Positions 23,752 through 32,445 of a stretch of 38,194 nt of DNA are shown in pieces. The notes under the pieces were generated by a model, which saw only the letters and a program-made list of their open reading frames with translations, did no database searches and was not told the DNA's origin. The translations under genes and the position numbers were made by a program. The stretch spans positions 20,758 through 58,951 of the forward strand of contig PLNE01000155.1 in the NCBI GenBank assembly GCA_003141695.1, given 5' to 3'. How positions within the stretch are numbered: the stretch's first letter is position 1; every line of letters begins with the position of its first letter. Source of the DNA: Candidatus Dormiibacterota bacterium. Lineage in GTDB: Bacteria > Chloroflexota > Dormibacteria > Aeolococcales > Aeolococcaceae.

Positions 23752-23871
23752 GCTCGTGACCGGGGCTCCTCGAGAATGGCGTGTTCGGCGACCTGGCCGC
23801 GATGGTACCAGGGGCCGAGCCGATGCACAGCCACCTCGACGCCTGGGGCCTCGCCATGGCCACCCAGCGAC

Positions 23872-24504
23872 ATGGCCGTCACAGATTCATTGGCTCCCGG
23901 TCGAAGGCTGGCCGGCCGTGCTAAGTTCGCGCGTGCCGTGCCAGGGTACGGGCTCAACGAGGCCCTTGCCGACTTGATCCTCGTCCTGATCGTGGGCGTC
24001 AACTGCTTCGTCGGTTGGCGCTACGGTCTGGTTCGCCGTGCCATCGCCGGTGTCGCGGTCTACGCCGGCATCCTGGCCGCCTACTACGTGGGCGACCCCC
24101 TGGCCGGGACGCTCGGGGACGCCAACCTGACCGGCAACGCGTGGGCGTTCATCGCCGTATTCGGGGTGGCAGTAGCGATGATCGAGATCCTCGCCGCGCT
24201 CTACTCCGACCTGATCAAGAGAACTCTCACCGTCATGTTCGACCGCGTCGCCGGGCTCGCGGCCGGGCTCGTGGTCGGGGTGCTCGAGCTGGGAGTGGTC
24301 CTCCTGGTGATCCAGGCGGTCGCGGACGCTCCCCCGTCAACCGCCAACGTCTCCTCGGCGGCCCGAGCCACCCCGGCCATCGCCGTGGACCACGGCGTCC
24401 TGACACAGGTCGTCGTCGATCTGGAGCCGGGGATACAAAGGCTGCTCAGCCCCGCCATCCCCAGCAACATCGAGAATCGCCTGGACCAGTACTCCGCCGG
24501 CTGA
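23872..24504 (+). CDS. CvpA-family membrane protein
   Basis: The product (210 residues from ATG 23872) has four hydrophobic segments between about residues 33 and 155, starting LNEALADLILVLIVGVNCFVGWRYGLVRRAIAGVAVYAGILAAYYVG. This is the pattern of CvpA (colicin V production) proteins: a small-residue-rich first helix, the RxGLxR motif after it, and a later helix ending near a DRVAGLAAGLVVGVLELGVVLLVIQ stretch. The start is uncertain: no good ribosome binding site is seen, and GTG 23937 would give a shorter product. Its C-terminal region of about 55 residues is soluble and would face outward. CvpA homologues are linked to secretion and biofilm traits in other bacteria. Confidence 0.75.
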   Translation: MAVTDSLAPGRRLAGRAKFARAVPGYGLNEALADLILVLIVGVNCFVGWRYGLVRRAIAGVAVYAGILAAYYVGDPLAGTLGDANLTGNAWAFIAVFGVAVAMIEILAALYSDLIKRTLTVMFDRVAGLAAGLVVGVLELGVVLLVIQAVADAPPSTANVSSAARATPAIAVDHGVLTQVVVDLEPGIQRLLSPAIPSNIENRLDQYSAG

Positions 24505-24527
24505 TCCGGGGATCGCGGAGGGTGCTG

Positions 24528-24917
24528 TCAGGCGGGCACGGGCTGGTCGGACCCAAAGAAGGAACGCACCACCGACCCCAGCCCGACCAGGTTGAACGGC
24601 TTGGTGATGAGGTGGTTGGCCCCCGCGAGGCGGGCGCGCTCCACGTCGTCGTCGCCGGAGAGAGCGCTGAACATCAGGACGGGGATGTCGGCGGTGACCG
24701 GGTTGCCACGGATCCGCCGGCAGGCCTCCAACCCGTCCATCCCGGGCATCATGATGTCGAGGATGATCAGATCGGGGCGTTGGGCGTCGACCTCCCGGAG
24801 ACCCTCCTCGCCGTTGGAGGCCGTCCTCACCTCATAGCCCTCGATCCCCAGGTACATCTCGACGATGTGCAGCAGCCGGGGATCGTCGTCCACGACGAGG
24901 ATGCGTCGCTGGCTCAC
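24528..24917 (-). CDS. single-domain response regulator (CheY-like)
   Basis: GTG 24917 gives a 129-residue receiver alone, opening MSQRRILVVDDDPRLLHIVEMYLGIEGYEVRTASNGEEGL. The acidic pocket (DDD), phospho-acceptor Asp (LIILDIMMPGMDGLEACRRIR), Ser (MFSALSG) and Lys (ITKPF) are all present. GGAG lies upstream. With no output domain it must act through protein contacts or phosphotransfer. No kinase is adjacent; the nearest is at 5746-7785. Longer upstream frames contain no recognisable sequence and are rejected as part of the gene. It converges with the CvpA-like gene. Confidence 0.9.
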   Translation of the reverse strand: MSQRRILVVDDDPRLLHIVEMYLGIEGYEVRTASNGEEGLREVDAQRPDLIILDIMMPGMDGLEACRRIRGNPVTADIPVLMFSALSGDDDVERARLAGANHLITKPFNLVGLGSVVRSFFGSDQPVPA

Positions 24918-25056
24918 AGGAGCGGCTCCAGGTGAGGCGCGGGGGGTGCGGGACGGATGGTCGACATCACTCTTTGTGGGGATGATTCTGGACGCTTGGC
25001 ACCCGCAGCGGTGCTGGCGGCCATCAGGATAATGGAGGAAGGTGCTCTTCTGACCA

Positions 25057-25818
25057 TCACGGACGCTGAAGCACCGGCTCCGCGGCATCGCGGACCCCCG
25101 CGACGACCGGCCTGCGGTATCCCTCGCGCTCCATTCCCCGATGGATGATGCCGAGAAGGCGGCGATTGAAGTCCTTGCGTCGCTGAGCGTCGACCTCGGG
25201 CGGCGGCACGGAGCCGTGGAGCCGCTGGACGATCCAGGGCGGGGTGACGCGATCCACGATCCCCGCATTGACCCGGACCGCGATCTCGGCGTCCGCGCAC
25301 TCCTCGACGAGGAGCGAGATCCGGAGGCTCTGCCCGGAGTGGTCCACCAGCTTCCACGCCCGCTCCCAGGCGCGGCGCCGGTCGCAGCCGATGAAGACCA
25401 GGTAGACGGGGTCGGTCACCAGCTGGACGCGGTGATCGCTCAGCGCGGCGAGGAGCAGCTGCCGGATGTCGGCATCGACCTCCCGGGCCACCCAGCTCAC
25501 CAGGGAGGGCGCGCGCGTCTCCAGGTCGGGCATCGGTGCGGTGTGGCCGACATAGCCGACGGGCAGGGCACTGACCACGCCCGCGTGCCGGCGGCAATAC
25601 ACTCGCCCGTCGATGACGAGACGATGGTCGGGGCACCACGCCGTCCGGCAGTCGTGACCACGGCGATCCACGTACTCGCAGGCCAGACCGGTTGTCCTCC
25701 CGCATCCCGGCTGGGTGCAGGGCTGGTCCCCGGCCAGGTCCACAAGGAGGGCGGCGCCGCGCTCGGATCCGACCCCGGGAATGATGACGGGCTGTCTCGA
25801 CCTGCTCCACGAGGCCAT
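25057..25818 (-). CDS. hypothetical Cys/His-rich (putative zinc-binding) protein
   Basis: ATG 25818 follows an AAGGT ribosome binding site and gives 253 residues. Residues about 30-80 hold a Cys/His cluster: CTQPGC, GLACEYVDRRGHDC, TAWCPDH and YCRRH. The spacing would suit one or two zinc-binding knuckles. The rest is a mixed alpha/beta region (LVSWVAREVDADIRQLLLAALSDHRVQLVTDPVYLVFIGCDRRRAWERAWKLVDHSGQSLRISLLVEECADAEIAVRV), ending in a basic tail (DFNRRLLGIIHRGMEREGYRR). I recognise no family; DNA, RNA or protein binding are all open. It is divergent from the flp pilin gene. The 139 bp to the response regulator gene show nothing definite. Confidence 0.65.
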   Translation of the reverse strand: MASWSRSRQPVIIPGVGSERGAALLVDLAGDQPCTQPGCGRTTGLACEYVDRRGHDCRTAWCPDHRLVIDGRVYCRRHAGVVSALPVGYVGHTAPMPDLETRAPSLVSWVAREVDADIRQLLLAALSDHRVQLVTDPVYLVFIGCDRRRAWERAWKLVDHSGQSLRISLLVEECADAEIAVRVNAGIVDRVTPPWIVQRLHGSVPPPEVDAQRRKDFNRRLLGIIHRGMEREGYRRPVVAGVRDAAEPVLQRP

Positions 25819-26052
25819 GACGGTGACCTTAGCACCGGCCGGCGACCTCACCCGACGCCTTCACCGAGCCGTTGAAGCCGGTGCCCCGGGCGGGGTTTCG
25901 GCGCTTCCCGGAGGCCCCCGGAAGATGTCGGATCGCTTGTTACCGTCCCTTCGCACTTCACGCATGCCAGGACGGAGCGATCGGAGCATGCTTCAAAAGA
26001 GCCACCACCACGGCGGCCACTCTAGGTATCACAAGGAGGTGAAATAGCCAAA

Positions 26053-26253
26053 ATGCTGAACAACCTTTATCAGCGCCTTCGTGGGCTCATGGTCCGCAAG
26101 ACTGAGCTCGAAGAGAAGGAGAAGGGGCAGGGTATGGTTGAGTACGCCCTGATCCTCGTCCTCATCGCCATCGTTGTCATCGTCATCCTGACGGTCGTGG
26201 GCCACCAGGTCAACAACATCTTCTCGAACATCAGCAGCACCCTGGGCACGTAA
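26053..26253 (+). CDS. flp: Flp-type pilin
   Basis: This 66-residue prepilin has a charged leader (MLNNLYQRLRGLMVRKTELEEKEKGQ), a processing site at KGQ-GMVEYALIL, and a hydrophobic helix (about 30-52, ALILVLIAIVVIVILTVVG). The G before the cut and the E at position 5 or so of the mature part fit Flp pilins. The mature protein is about 40 residues, small as expected for Flp. A strong AAGGAGGTG ribosome binding site lies 11 bases before ATG 26053, and a strong terminator lies just after the gene, so it is a short, highly expressed unit. The prepilin peptidase that would cut it is not in this window. Confidence 0.95.
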   Translation: MLNNLYQRLRGLMVRKTELEEKEKGQGMVEYALILVLIAIVVIVILTVVGHQVNNIFSNISSTLGT

Positions 26254-26272
26254 TCCACCAGGGCACTTGCCG

Positions 26273-26305
26273 AAAAGGGGAGCCGCGCCTGCGGCTCCCC
26301 TTTTT
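26273..26305 (+). terminator. Rho-independent terminator after flp
   Basis: A 10-bp G/C stem (GGGGAGCCGC against GCGGCTCCCC) with a GCCT loop is flanked by AAAA on the left and TTTTT on the right. This is a textbook intrinsic terminator 19 bases after the flp stop. It insulates the abundant pilin message from the cpaE genes downstream. Confidence 0.93.
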
Positions 26306-26359
26306 CATTTGCCCAGCTGAAGGGCCGCGGGCTGCCGGATTCGGTGCTTTCGACGTACC

Positions 26360-28093
26360 ATGCCGCCAATGCAGTACGGTCCCTCGGGCGGCGCCGTGCG
26401 AGTGGTCATCGCCAGCGACGCACCCCAGGCGGTGGCCGAGCTGGACAAGCTCGCCGGCTATGCCGATCACGTGAACCTGGTCGGCTTCATCCGCCATGCC
26501 GCCGATCTCGATGAGGACCTCGACGCGCTCGGGCCCGACCTGGTCCTCCTCTATACCGGCTTTGGCGGCCTGGACACCGTGAGCCTGGCGGCCGACCTGG
26601 CCTCCCGATCGGCCCTGCTTCGGGTCATGGTCGTGGTCGATCCGGCGGACGAACCGTTCATCACCCGGCTGGAGGACGTTGGCGCGGCTACCGTGCCTGC
26701 GAACGCCAGCCCAGTGGCCCTGGTCACCGCGATCCGCGGCGCTGCGGCGACCGGGCCGCCCCCATTCGAGTTGATCGCGCCCCCGGCGGCCTCCCGGCCC
26801 GGGATGGACGCCGCCATCGTCTCCCCCGAAGTGCCGCTGGCTGATCCGTTCGCGTGGGAAACGCCGGAGATGCTCGCCGCCCCGCCCCCGGCGGTCAGCG
26901 AGCCTCCTCCGGAAGCTCCCATCAGCGAGTCGCCCGCGTGGGCGGAGCGGGCCCCTGCCGCCGGACCCACGGACGCCAACGGGGGGGTGGAGCAGCCCCC
27001 TCCCGCCAGCCCCACCGGCACCACCGCGTGGCCAGAGCGGCTCCCTGGCACCACCACCACCGCCTGGACCGAGCCGGCCGCGCCGGAGGTGGCCTTCCCC
27101 AGCTCCGTGCCGGTCTTCCAGCTGGACACCGCCGCCTTTGAGGCACCCCCGGCCGGCGACCCCGGGTCGGGGCCGGAATGGCCCGGCGTCCCGGTGGCGG
27201 TCGCGGCCTCACCGCCGGCCTCTGTGGAACCGGAGCCGGAGCCGATCGAGCCGGTGCGCCCGCGACCGGTTCGCCGCCGGTCACGTGACCACGCCGAACT
27301 GGTCGTCGTCTTCTCCGGCAAGGGTGGGGTGGGCAAGTCCCTGATCGCCACCAACCTCGCGGTGGCCCTCGCCGCCGACGGAGAGCGGTCTGCGATCGTC
27401 GACCTCGACCTTCAGTTCGGCGATGTGGGCGTGATGCTCCATGCCGAGAGCCACCCGACGGCCATCGACGCCCTCGCCCAGCAGGGCGAGCAGGTCGACG
27501 CCGAGTTCATCGAGGAGGTCATGGCCACCGGGCCTGAGGGGGTGCGCGCCCTGCTTGCGCCGGCGAGTCCGGAGTTCGCCGATCTCGTCAACACCGCCAA
27601 CCTGCGTGCCATCCTGCGGGAGCTGGCCAAGGTGTACGACCACATCGTCGTGGACACCCCGTCTCACCTCGAGGAACGCAACCTGGAGGCCATCGAGATG
27701 GCCGATCAGATCGTCGTCGTCACCAGCTTCAACTTAGCCGCCATCAAGGACACCAAGGTCACGCTCACGCTGCTCCAGTCTCTGGGCGTCGACCGGGATA
27801 AGATCTGCGTGGTCCTCAATCAGACCCGGGCCAAGGTCAGCTTCCAGCGTTCAGAGGTCGAGGAGAGCCTCCGGTTCCGGGTGCTCACGGTGCTCCCCTT
27901 CGAGCCGCGGTTAGACGACTTCATCGACAACGGGCAGCAGATCGTGACCGCCGAGCCGAAGGCGGAGTTCAGCCGGCAATTCCGCCTGCTCGTGGATCAC
28001 ATCGCGGGGGGCGAGGATGACACCTCGGCAAAGGAGCCGGACCGAGCCCGAGCCCGGGTCAACCGCCGGCGATTCTCACTCGGGCGCGGCTGA
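26360..28093 (+). CDS. cpaE: CpaE-like ParA/MinD ATPase (copy 1) with long linker
   Basis: This 577-residue protein has an N-terminal receiver-like domain (about 12-130, VRVVIASDAPQAVAELDKLAGYADHVNLVGFIRHAADLDEDLDALGPDLVLLYTG) lacking a clear phospho-acceptor Asp. A disordered Pro/Ala-rich linker of about 170 residues follows, then a ParA/MinD-type ATPase with deviant Walker A KGGVGKS (about 321-327), DLDLQFGDVGVML and the HIVVDTPSHLEERNLEAIEMADQIVVV block. CpaE proteins place the Tad machine at the pole or other sites. The long linker is specific to this copy. ATG 26369 is a possible alternative start. Confidence 0.9.
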   Translation: MPPMQYGPSGGAVRVVIASDAPQAVAELDKLAGYADHVNLVGFIRHAADLDEDLDALGPDLVLLYTGFGGLDTVSLAADLASRSALLRVMVVVDPADEPFITRLEDVGAATVPANASPVALVTAIRGAAATGPPPFELIAPPAASRPGMDAAIVSPEVPLADPFAWETPEMLAAPPPAVSEPPPEAPISESPAWAERAPAAGPTDANGGVEQPPPASPTGTTAWPERLPGTTTTAWTEPAAPEVAFPSSVPVFQLDTAAFEAPPAGDPGSGPEWPGVPVAVAASPPASVEPEPEPIEPVRPRPVRRRSRDHAELVVVFSGKGGVGKSLIATNLAVALAADGERSAIVDLDLQFGDVGVMLHAESHPTAIDALAQQGEQVDAEFIEEVMATGPEGVRALLAPASPEFADLVNTANLRAILRELAKVYDHIVVDTPSHLEERNLEAIEMADQIVVVTSFNLAAIKDTKVTLTLLQSLGVDRDKICVVLNQTRAKVSFQRSEVEESLRFRVLTVLPFEPRLDDFIDNGQQIVTAEPKAEFSRQFRLLVDHIAGGEDDTSAKEPDRARARVNRRRFSLGRG

Positions 28094-28103
28094 GGGACAC
28101 GCC

Positions 28104-29375
28104 ATGATCCGCGTCCTCCTTGCCGACGAATCGGCCCGCATCATCGAGAACCTGAGCAAGCGCCTCGGCCAGGAGGAGGATCTGACGGTTTGCGCGATCG
28201 CCGGGGACGGTGACACGGCCCTCCAAGAGGCACTGCGCACCCAACCCGAGGTGGCCGTGGTGGACGCCGGGCTCCCCGGCATGGACGGCATCCAGACCAC
28301 CGAGATGCTGGTGCAGTACCTGCCCAACACGGGCGTGATCCTGCTCTCCATGGAGGCCGAGAACGAGGCCTTCCGGCGCGCCATGCTGGCCGGGGCCCGT
28401 GAGTTCCTGCAGAAGCCCTTCAGCGGCGACGAGCTGGTGGCCGCCATCCGCCGCGTGCACACCTATGGGCTCCGGAAGGGGACCCCGGCGTCCTCGCCGG
28501 CCGCCGGCGCCGGCGCTGGCGGCGCACCCGCACCCGGGGGCAAGCTCTTCACCGTGGTCGGTGCCAAGGGCGGAGTGGGGAAATCGGCGATCGCCGCCAA
28601 CCTCGCCGTCTCGCTCGGCCGCACCTGCCGGGTGGCCCTGGTGGACTGCTCGCTGCAGTTCGGCGACATCGGCATCCTTCTGGACGTCACAGCCGAGCGC
28701 ACCATCGCCGACCTGGCGGCCAACAACGCGGTGGCGGATCATGACGTGGTCGAGGAGGTGATGGTGGACGGGCCCGGCGGCGTGCGGGTGCTGGCCGCGC
28801 CCGTCAGACCCGAGCTGGCCGACTACGTCACCACCCAGCACCTGCGGGGCCTGATGGAGCAGCTGCGGCGCACCTACGACTGCATCGTGGTCGACACCGC
28901 CACCCACCTCAGTGAGATCAGCCTGGATCTCGTTGAGATGGCCGACAAGGTTCTGGTGATCACCGACCTGAGCGCCACCGGAGTGAAGAACGCCCGCCTG
29001 CTCCAAACGGTCATGGGGGTGCTCAAGGTTGACCCGGGACGCTTCGTGCTGGTGATCAACCACCGGGACGGGGCCGGCGAGCTGGAGCGTGGGTACGTCG
29101 AGACTGTCCTGAAGACCGCGGCGACCGTCGAGATCCCGTACGACCCGAACGTGGTCGCGACCTCGATCGCCCGCGGTGTGCCCTTCGTCCTCTCCCAGCC
29201 TCAGAGTCAGCCGGCGCTCCGCATCGCCGGACTGGCCGACCTCCTCGCCCCCGCTTCGGCGGGGCACACCCGCCCGGACGCCGACCCGGCGCCGCCCGAT
29301 CCCCCGAGCCCCAAGCGGCGGCGGCGGCTGGGCATGGGCCGCGCCCGGTCCGACCAGGCAGCCGCCTCGGACTGA
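28104..29375 (+). CDS. cpaE: CpaE-like REC-ParA/MinD ATPase (copy 2)
   Basis: From ATG 28104 (GAGGGA upstream) the product is 423 residues. A proper receiver domain (about 1-120) has D8-E9, phospho-acceptor D54 (AVVDAGLPGMDG), S82 and K104 (LQKPF). A short Ala/Gly/Pro linker leads to a ParA/MinD ATPase with Walker A AKGGVGKS (about 154-161), DCSLQFGDIGILL and IVVDTATHLSEISLDLVEMADKVLVI. It starts 10 bp after copy 1 in the same direction, so the two are probably co-transcribed. Its receiver seems able to accept phosphate, unlike copy 1. The C-terminus is a basic KRRRRLGMGRARS tail. It converges with copy 3, whose stop is only 6 bp away. Confidence 0.93.
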   Translation: MIRVLLADESARIIENLSKRLGQEEDLTVCAIAGDGDTALQEALRTQPEVAVVDAGLPGMDGIQTTEMLVQYLPNTGVILLSMEAENEAFRRAMLAGAREFLQKPFSGDELVAAIRRVHTYGLRKGTPASSPAAGAGAGGAPAPGGKLFTVVGAKGGVGKSAIAANLAVSLGRTCRVALVDCSLQFGDIGILLDVTAERTIADLAANNAVADHDVVEEVMVDGPGGVRVLAAPVRPELADYVTTQHLRGLMEQLRRTYDCIVVDTATHLSEISLDLVEMADKVLVITDLSATGVKNARLLQTVMGVLKVDPGRFVLVINHRDGAGELERGYVETVLKTAATVEIPYDPNVVATSIARGVPFVLSQPQSQPALRIAGLADLLAPASAGHTRPDADPAPPDPPSPKRRRRLGMGRARSDQAAASD

Positions 29376-29381
29376 CCCCCG

Positions 29382-30614
29382 TCAGCGGCCGAAGATCCCG
29401 CGCCGGCGCTTCTTGTCGCCGCCGGCCAGCGCCGGCTGCTCCTGGGGGACCAGCCGGAAGACGAGCTCTCGGATCGCCCGGCTGATCTCCGCCTCCGGCT
29501 GCGTCTCCACGAACGGCTTGCCCTGGTTCCAGGCGTCGGACACCGCCTTCGGGTCGTGGGGGATCTGGACCGTCACCGGCACCCGCAGGTACTGCTCCGT
29601 GGCCTCCTTGTTGAAGTCGGAGTAGCCGTCGACCCGGTTGACGACCAGCAGGACGCGCTCGGGGTCGATGTTCAGCGACTCGAGTACCCCCAGCGTGAGG
29701 CGCGCGTTCTTGACGCTCGGGATGGTGAGGCCGGTGACCACCAGGATCTTGCTCGCCATCTCCATCACCTGCAGGATGGACTCCCCGAGATGGCTCGAAG
29801 CGTCGACCACCACAAAGTCGCAGAGCTTGCGCACCTCGGCAAAGACGGTGCGGACGTGGTCCGGTGTCACCAGGTCGGCCAGCTCGGGCTTGACGGGTGC
29901 CAGCAGGACCCGAATCCCAGCCGGCCCGACCGCGAGAATGTCGTCGAGGACCTCCGCGTCCAGATGGTCTTGGGCGTCCACAACGTCGGTGATGCTGCGG
30001 GAATGGTTGAGGTTGAGCATCACCCCGATGTCGCCAAACTGAAGGTCGAGGTCGACCAGCGCGACCTTCGCATCGGTCTCCCGCGCGAGAGCCACAGCCA
30101 GGTTGGCGGCGATGATGGACTTGCCGACGCCGCCCTTGGCGGAGAAGACGACGAAGACCTCACCCGGGCCGGAGCGGCCCGACGTCAGGAGCGGTGGGGG
30201 TTCCGCGGTCCGGGTCAGGAAGGTGCCCTTCTTCAGCTCCATGGCGTAGACGCGCCGGATCGCCGCCACCAACTCGTCGTGGCTGAAGGGCTTGATCAGG
30301 AACTCGCGCGCCCCCGCCTGCATGGCCCGGCGCAGGTAGTCCCGCTCGCCCTGGACCGACATGATGATCACCGGGCTCGCGGGGAGATCCTGGGTGAGCT
30401 GCTCGGTCAGCTGGATGCCGTCCATGACCGGCATGTTCACGTCGGTGAGGACGATGTCCGGGTGGAGCCTCTGAGCCTCCTCCACCCCCTGCTTGCCGTC
30501 CCCGGCCGTGCCCACCACCTCGATGTCCTCCTCGAAACTGAGGAGCTTGCGCAGGTTGTCCCGTGTCGACTGGATGTCGTCGACGATGAGCAGGCGGATG
30601 GGCTGTTCAGCCAC
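29382..30614 (-). CDS. cpaE: CpaE-like REC-ParA/MinD ATPase (copy 3), in ribosomal-protein operon
   Basis: A 410-residue protein with the same plan as copy 2. The receiver domain (about 5-125) has D11-D12, D58 (IVLTDVNMPVMDG), S86 and K108. The ParA/MinD ATPase shows KGGVGKS (about 160-166), DLDLQFGDIGVML and FVVVDASSHLGESILQVMEMASKILVV, and the protein ends in a basic KKRRRGIFGR tail. Its start lies only 7 bp downstream of the rplA stop on the same strand, so it is probably transcribed with rplK-rplA, an unusual place for a pilus localisation gene. A short basic C-terminal tail is shared with copy 2 and might bind membrane or DNA. Confidence 0.92.
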   Translation of the reverse strand: MAEQPIRLLIVDDIQSTRDNLRKLLSFEEDIEVVGTAGDGKQGVEEAQRLHPDIVLTDVNMPVMDGIQLTEQLTQDLPASPVIIMSVQGERDYLRRAMQAGAREFLIKPFSHDELVAAIRRVYAMELKKGTFLTRTAEPPPLLTSGRSGPGEVFVVFSAKGGVGKSIIAANLAVALARETDAKVALVDLDLQFGDIGVMLNLNHSRSITDVVDAQDHLDAEVLDDILAVGPAGIRVLLAPVKPELADLVTPDHVRTVFAEVRKLCDFVVVDASSHLGESILQVMEMASKILVVTGLTIPSVKNARLTLGVLESLNIDPERVLLVVNRVDGYSDFNKEATEQYLRVPVTVQIPHDPKAVSDAWNQGKPFVETQPEAEISRAIRELVFRLVPQEQPALAGGDKKRRRGIFGR

Positions 30615-30621
30615 GGCGGAG

Positions 30622-31332
30622 CTATGCCACCTGGAGCTTCGATGCCTGTGCAGGATCGACCCTGATAGCCGGCCCGTGGGTCGTGCAGAGTGTCACCGTC
30701 TTGAGGTAGGTGCCCTTGGCGCCCGCGGGCTTGGCGCGGATCACGGCGTCCATGAGAGCCGCGAAGTTCTCCCCGAGCCGGCCATCGTCAAAGGACGCCT
30801 TGCCGATCACCGCATGGAGGTTGCCGAGGCGATCGTTCCTCACCTCGATGCGGCCGCCCTGGACCTCCCGGACGGCCTTTGCGATGTCGAACGTGACCGT
30901 CCCCGCCTTGGGGTTGGGCATCAGTCCCCGGGGGCCGAGGATCTTGCCGATGCGGCCGACCAGCCCCATCACGTCGGGGGTGGCCAGGGCGACGTCGAAG
31001 TCGATCTGGCCTGCCTGGACCTGCTTGACCAGGTCCTCGCCGCCGACGAGGTCGGCTCCGGCGTCGAGCGCCTCGCGCGCCTTCTCGCCGGTGGCGAAGA
31101 CGGCAATGCGACGCGTCCTGCCGGTGCCGTGGGGAAGCACCACGGTGGTGCGCACGGCCTGATCGGCGTGGCGGGGGTCGATGCCCAGGCGGAAGTGAGC
31201 TTCGACGGTGGGGTCGTACTTGGTCATCGAGGTCCCACGGACCAACTCAACCGCCTCCCGGGGCGGGTAGAGGCGCCCGGCCTCGACCTTCTCCGCGGCC
31301 ATGCGGTAGTTCTTGCCGAATTGATGGGGCAT
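30622..31332 (-). CDS. rplA: 50S ribosomal protein L1
   Basis: Start ATG 31332 is preceded by GGGAGAA and gives 236 residues, the usual L1 length. Family signatures include [54 protein letters not shown], the [21 protein letters not shown] block and a closing [20 protein letters not shown]. It lies just downstream of rplK, as in most bacteria. L1 often represses its own operon by binding the message; I do not see a certain binding site here. Confidence 0.97.
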   Translation of the reverse strand: MPHQFGKNYRMAAEKVEAGRLYPPREAVELVRGTSMTKYDPTVEAHFRLGIDPRHADQAVRTTVVLPHGTGRTRRIAVFATGEKAREALDAGADLVGGEDLVKQVQAGQIDFDVALATPDVMGLVGRIGKILGPRGLMPNPKAGTVTFDIAKAVREVQGGRIEVRNDRLGNLHAVIGKASFDDGRLGENFAALMDAVIRAKPAGAKGTYLKTVTLCTTHGPAIRVDPAQASKLQVA

Positions 31333-31417
31333 CACCGTTCTCCCTGTGGTCCTGGCGGGCTCGGTGAGCCCTCCCACTTGCTGCGCAGGCGCTGGCCTGC
31401 GGATCTTCCTTGGATGG

Positions 31418-31846
31418 CTACGGCTGGACTGTCAGGCCCATGGAGCGGGCGGTGCCCTCGATGGTGTGCATCGCCTGCCCGATGTCGAAGGCGTTGAGAT
31501 CGGCGAGCTTGACCTCGGCGATCTCCCGGACCTGGGCCGCGGTCACGGTCCCGACCTTGTCCCGGTTGGGCTGCGCCGATCCCTTCTCGACGCCGGCCGC
31601 CTTCTTGAGAAGGTCGTAGGCCGGCGGCGTCTTGGTGATGAAGTTGAAGCTGCGGTCCTCGTAGACCGTGATCTCGGCCGGGATGACCATGCCGGCCTGA
31701 GCGGCGGTGCGCTCGTTGTAGGCCCGGCAGAACTCCATGATGTTGATCCCGTGCGGGCCCAGCGCGGTGCCCACCGGGGGAGCCGGGGTCGCCTTGCCGG
31801 CCTGGATCTGGAGGCGGACGACCGTCTTGACCTTCTTCTTACCCAT
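31418..31846 (-). CDS. rplK: 50S ribosomal protein L11
   Basis: This 142-residue protein starts at ATG 31846 after GGAGAG and shows the L11 signature from the start: [47 protein letters not shown]. The C-terminal RNA-binding domain ([50 protein letters not shown]) is complete. It binds 23S rRNA in the GTPase-associated centre. It is between nusG and rplA in the standard order. Confidence 0.98.
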   Translation of the reverse strand: MGKKKVKTVVRLQIQAGKATPAPPVGTALGPHGINIMEFCRAYNERTAAQAGMVIPAEITVYEDRSFNFITKTPPAYDLLKKAAGVEKGSAQPNRDKVGTVTAAQVREIAEVKLADLNAFDIGQAMHTIEGTARSMGLTVQP

Positions 31847-31860
31847 TTGCTCTCCGTCCC

Positions 31861-32427
31861 CTAGCGAAGCCGCTCGACCTGAAGCAGGTCGAGCTCCACC
31901 GGCGTCTCCCGGCCAAACATGTTGACGAGCACCTTGAGCTTGCCCTTCTCGGCATTGATCTCGGTGACCTTGCCATGGAAATCGGTGAAGGGCCCGTCCA
32001 CCACCCGCACGCTCTCGTCGACCTGGTACTCGACGGAGACCTTGGTCGGGGCCTCGGCCTTCACCTGCTTCTGGATGCCCCGGATCTCGCTCTCCGCGAG
32101 CGGCACCGGCTTATTGCCCGATCCGACGAAGGAGGTGACCCCGGGGGTGTTGCGGACCACGTACCAGGACTCGTCGGACATGACCATGTTGACCAGGATG
32201 TAGCCGGGGTAGATCCGCTTGGAGACCCTCCGGCGCTGGCCGTCCTTGATCTCCATCACCTCCTCGGTGGGGACCAGGACCTCGAAGATCTTGTCGTGCA
32301 TGTCCATCGATTCCACACGCTTCAGAAGGTTGTTCTTGACCTTCTCCTCGTGCCCGGAATAGGCGTGGATGACGTACCAGCGGGCGTCGCTGGCCTGCGT
32401 CGTGGTGGCGGTGTCGCTCATGGTCAT
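31861..32427 (-). CDS. nusG: transcription antitermination factor NusG
   Basis: This 188-residue protein has an NGN domain (about 15-115, [26 protein letters not shown]...[33 protein letters not shown]) and a C-terminal KOW domain (about 135-188, [48 protein letters not shown]). It binds RNA polymerase and affects pausing, Rho and ribosome coupling. Two near-by starts exist (ATG 32427 and ATG 32421). It lies 14 bp before rplK. Confidence 0.97.
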   Translation of the reverse strand: MTMSDTATTTQASDARWYVIHAYSGHEEKVKNNLLKRVESMDMHDKIFEVLVPTEEVMEIKDGQRRRVSKRIYPGYILVNMVMSDESWYVVRNTPGVTSFVGSGNKPVPLAESEIRGIQKQVKAEAPTKVSVEYQVDESVRVVDGPFTDFHGKVTEINAEKGKLKVLVNMFGRETPVELDLLQVERLR

Positions 32428-32445
32428 CTCAGTGTGGCTGGTCCG

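Noticed and set aside
24918-25056. Possible riboswitch or leader before the response regulator
   Set aside because: I looked for the conserved c-di-GMP-I/II cores and other known patterns on the minus strand and found none.
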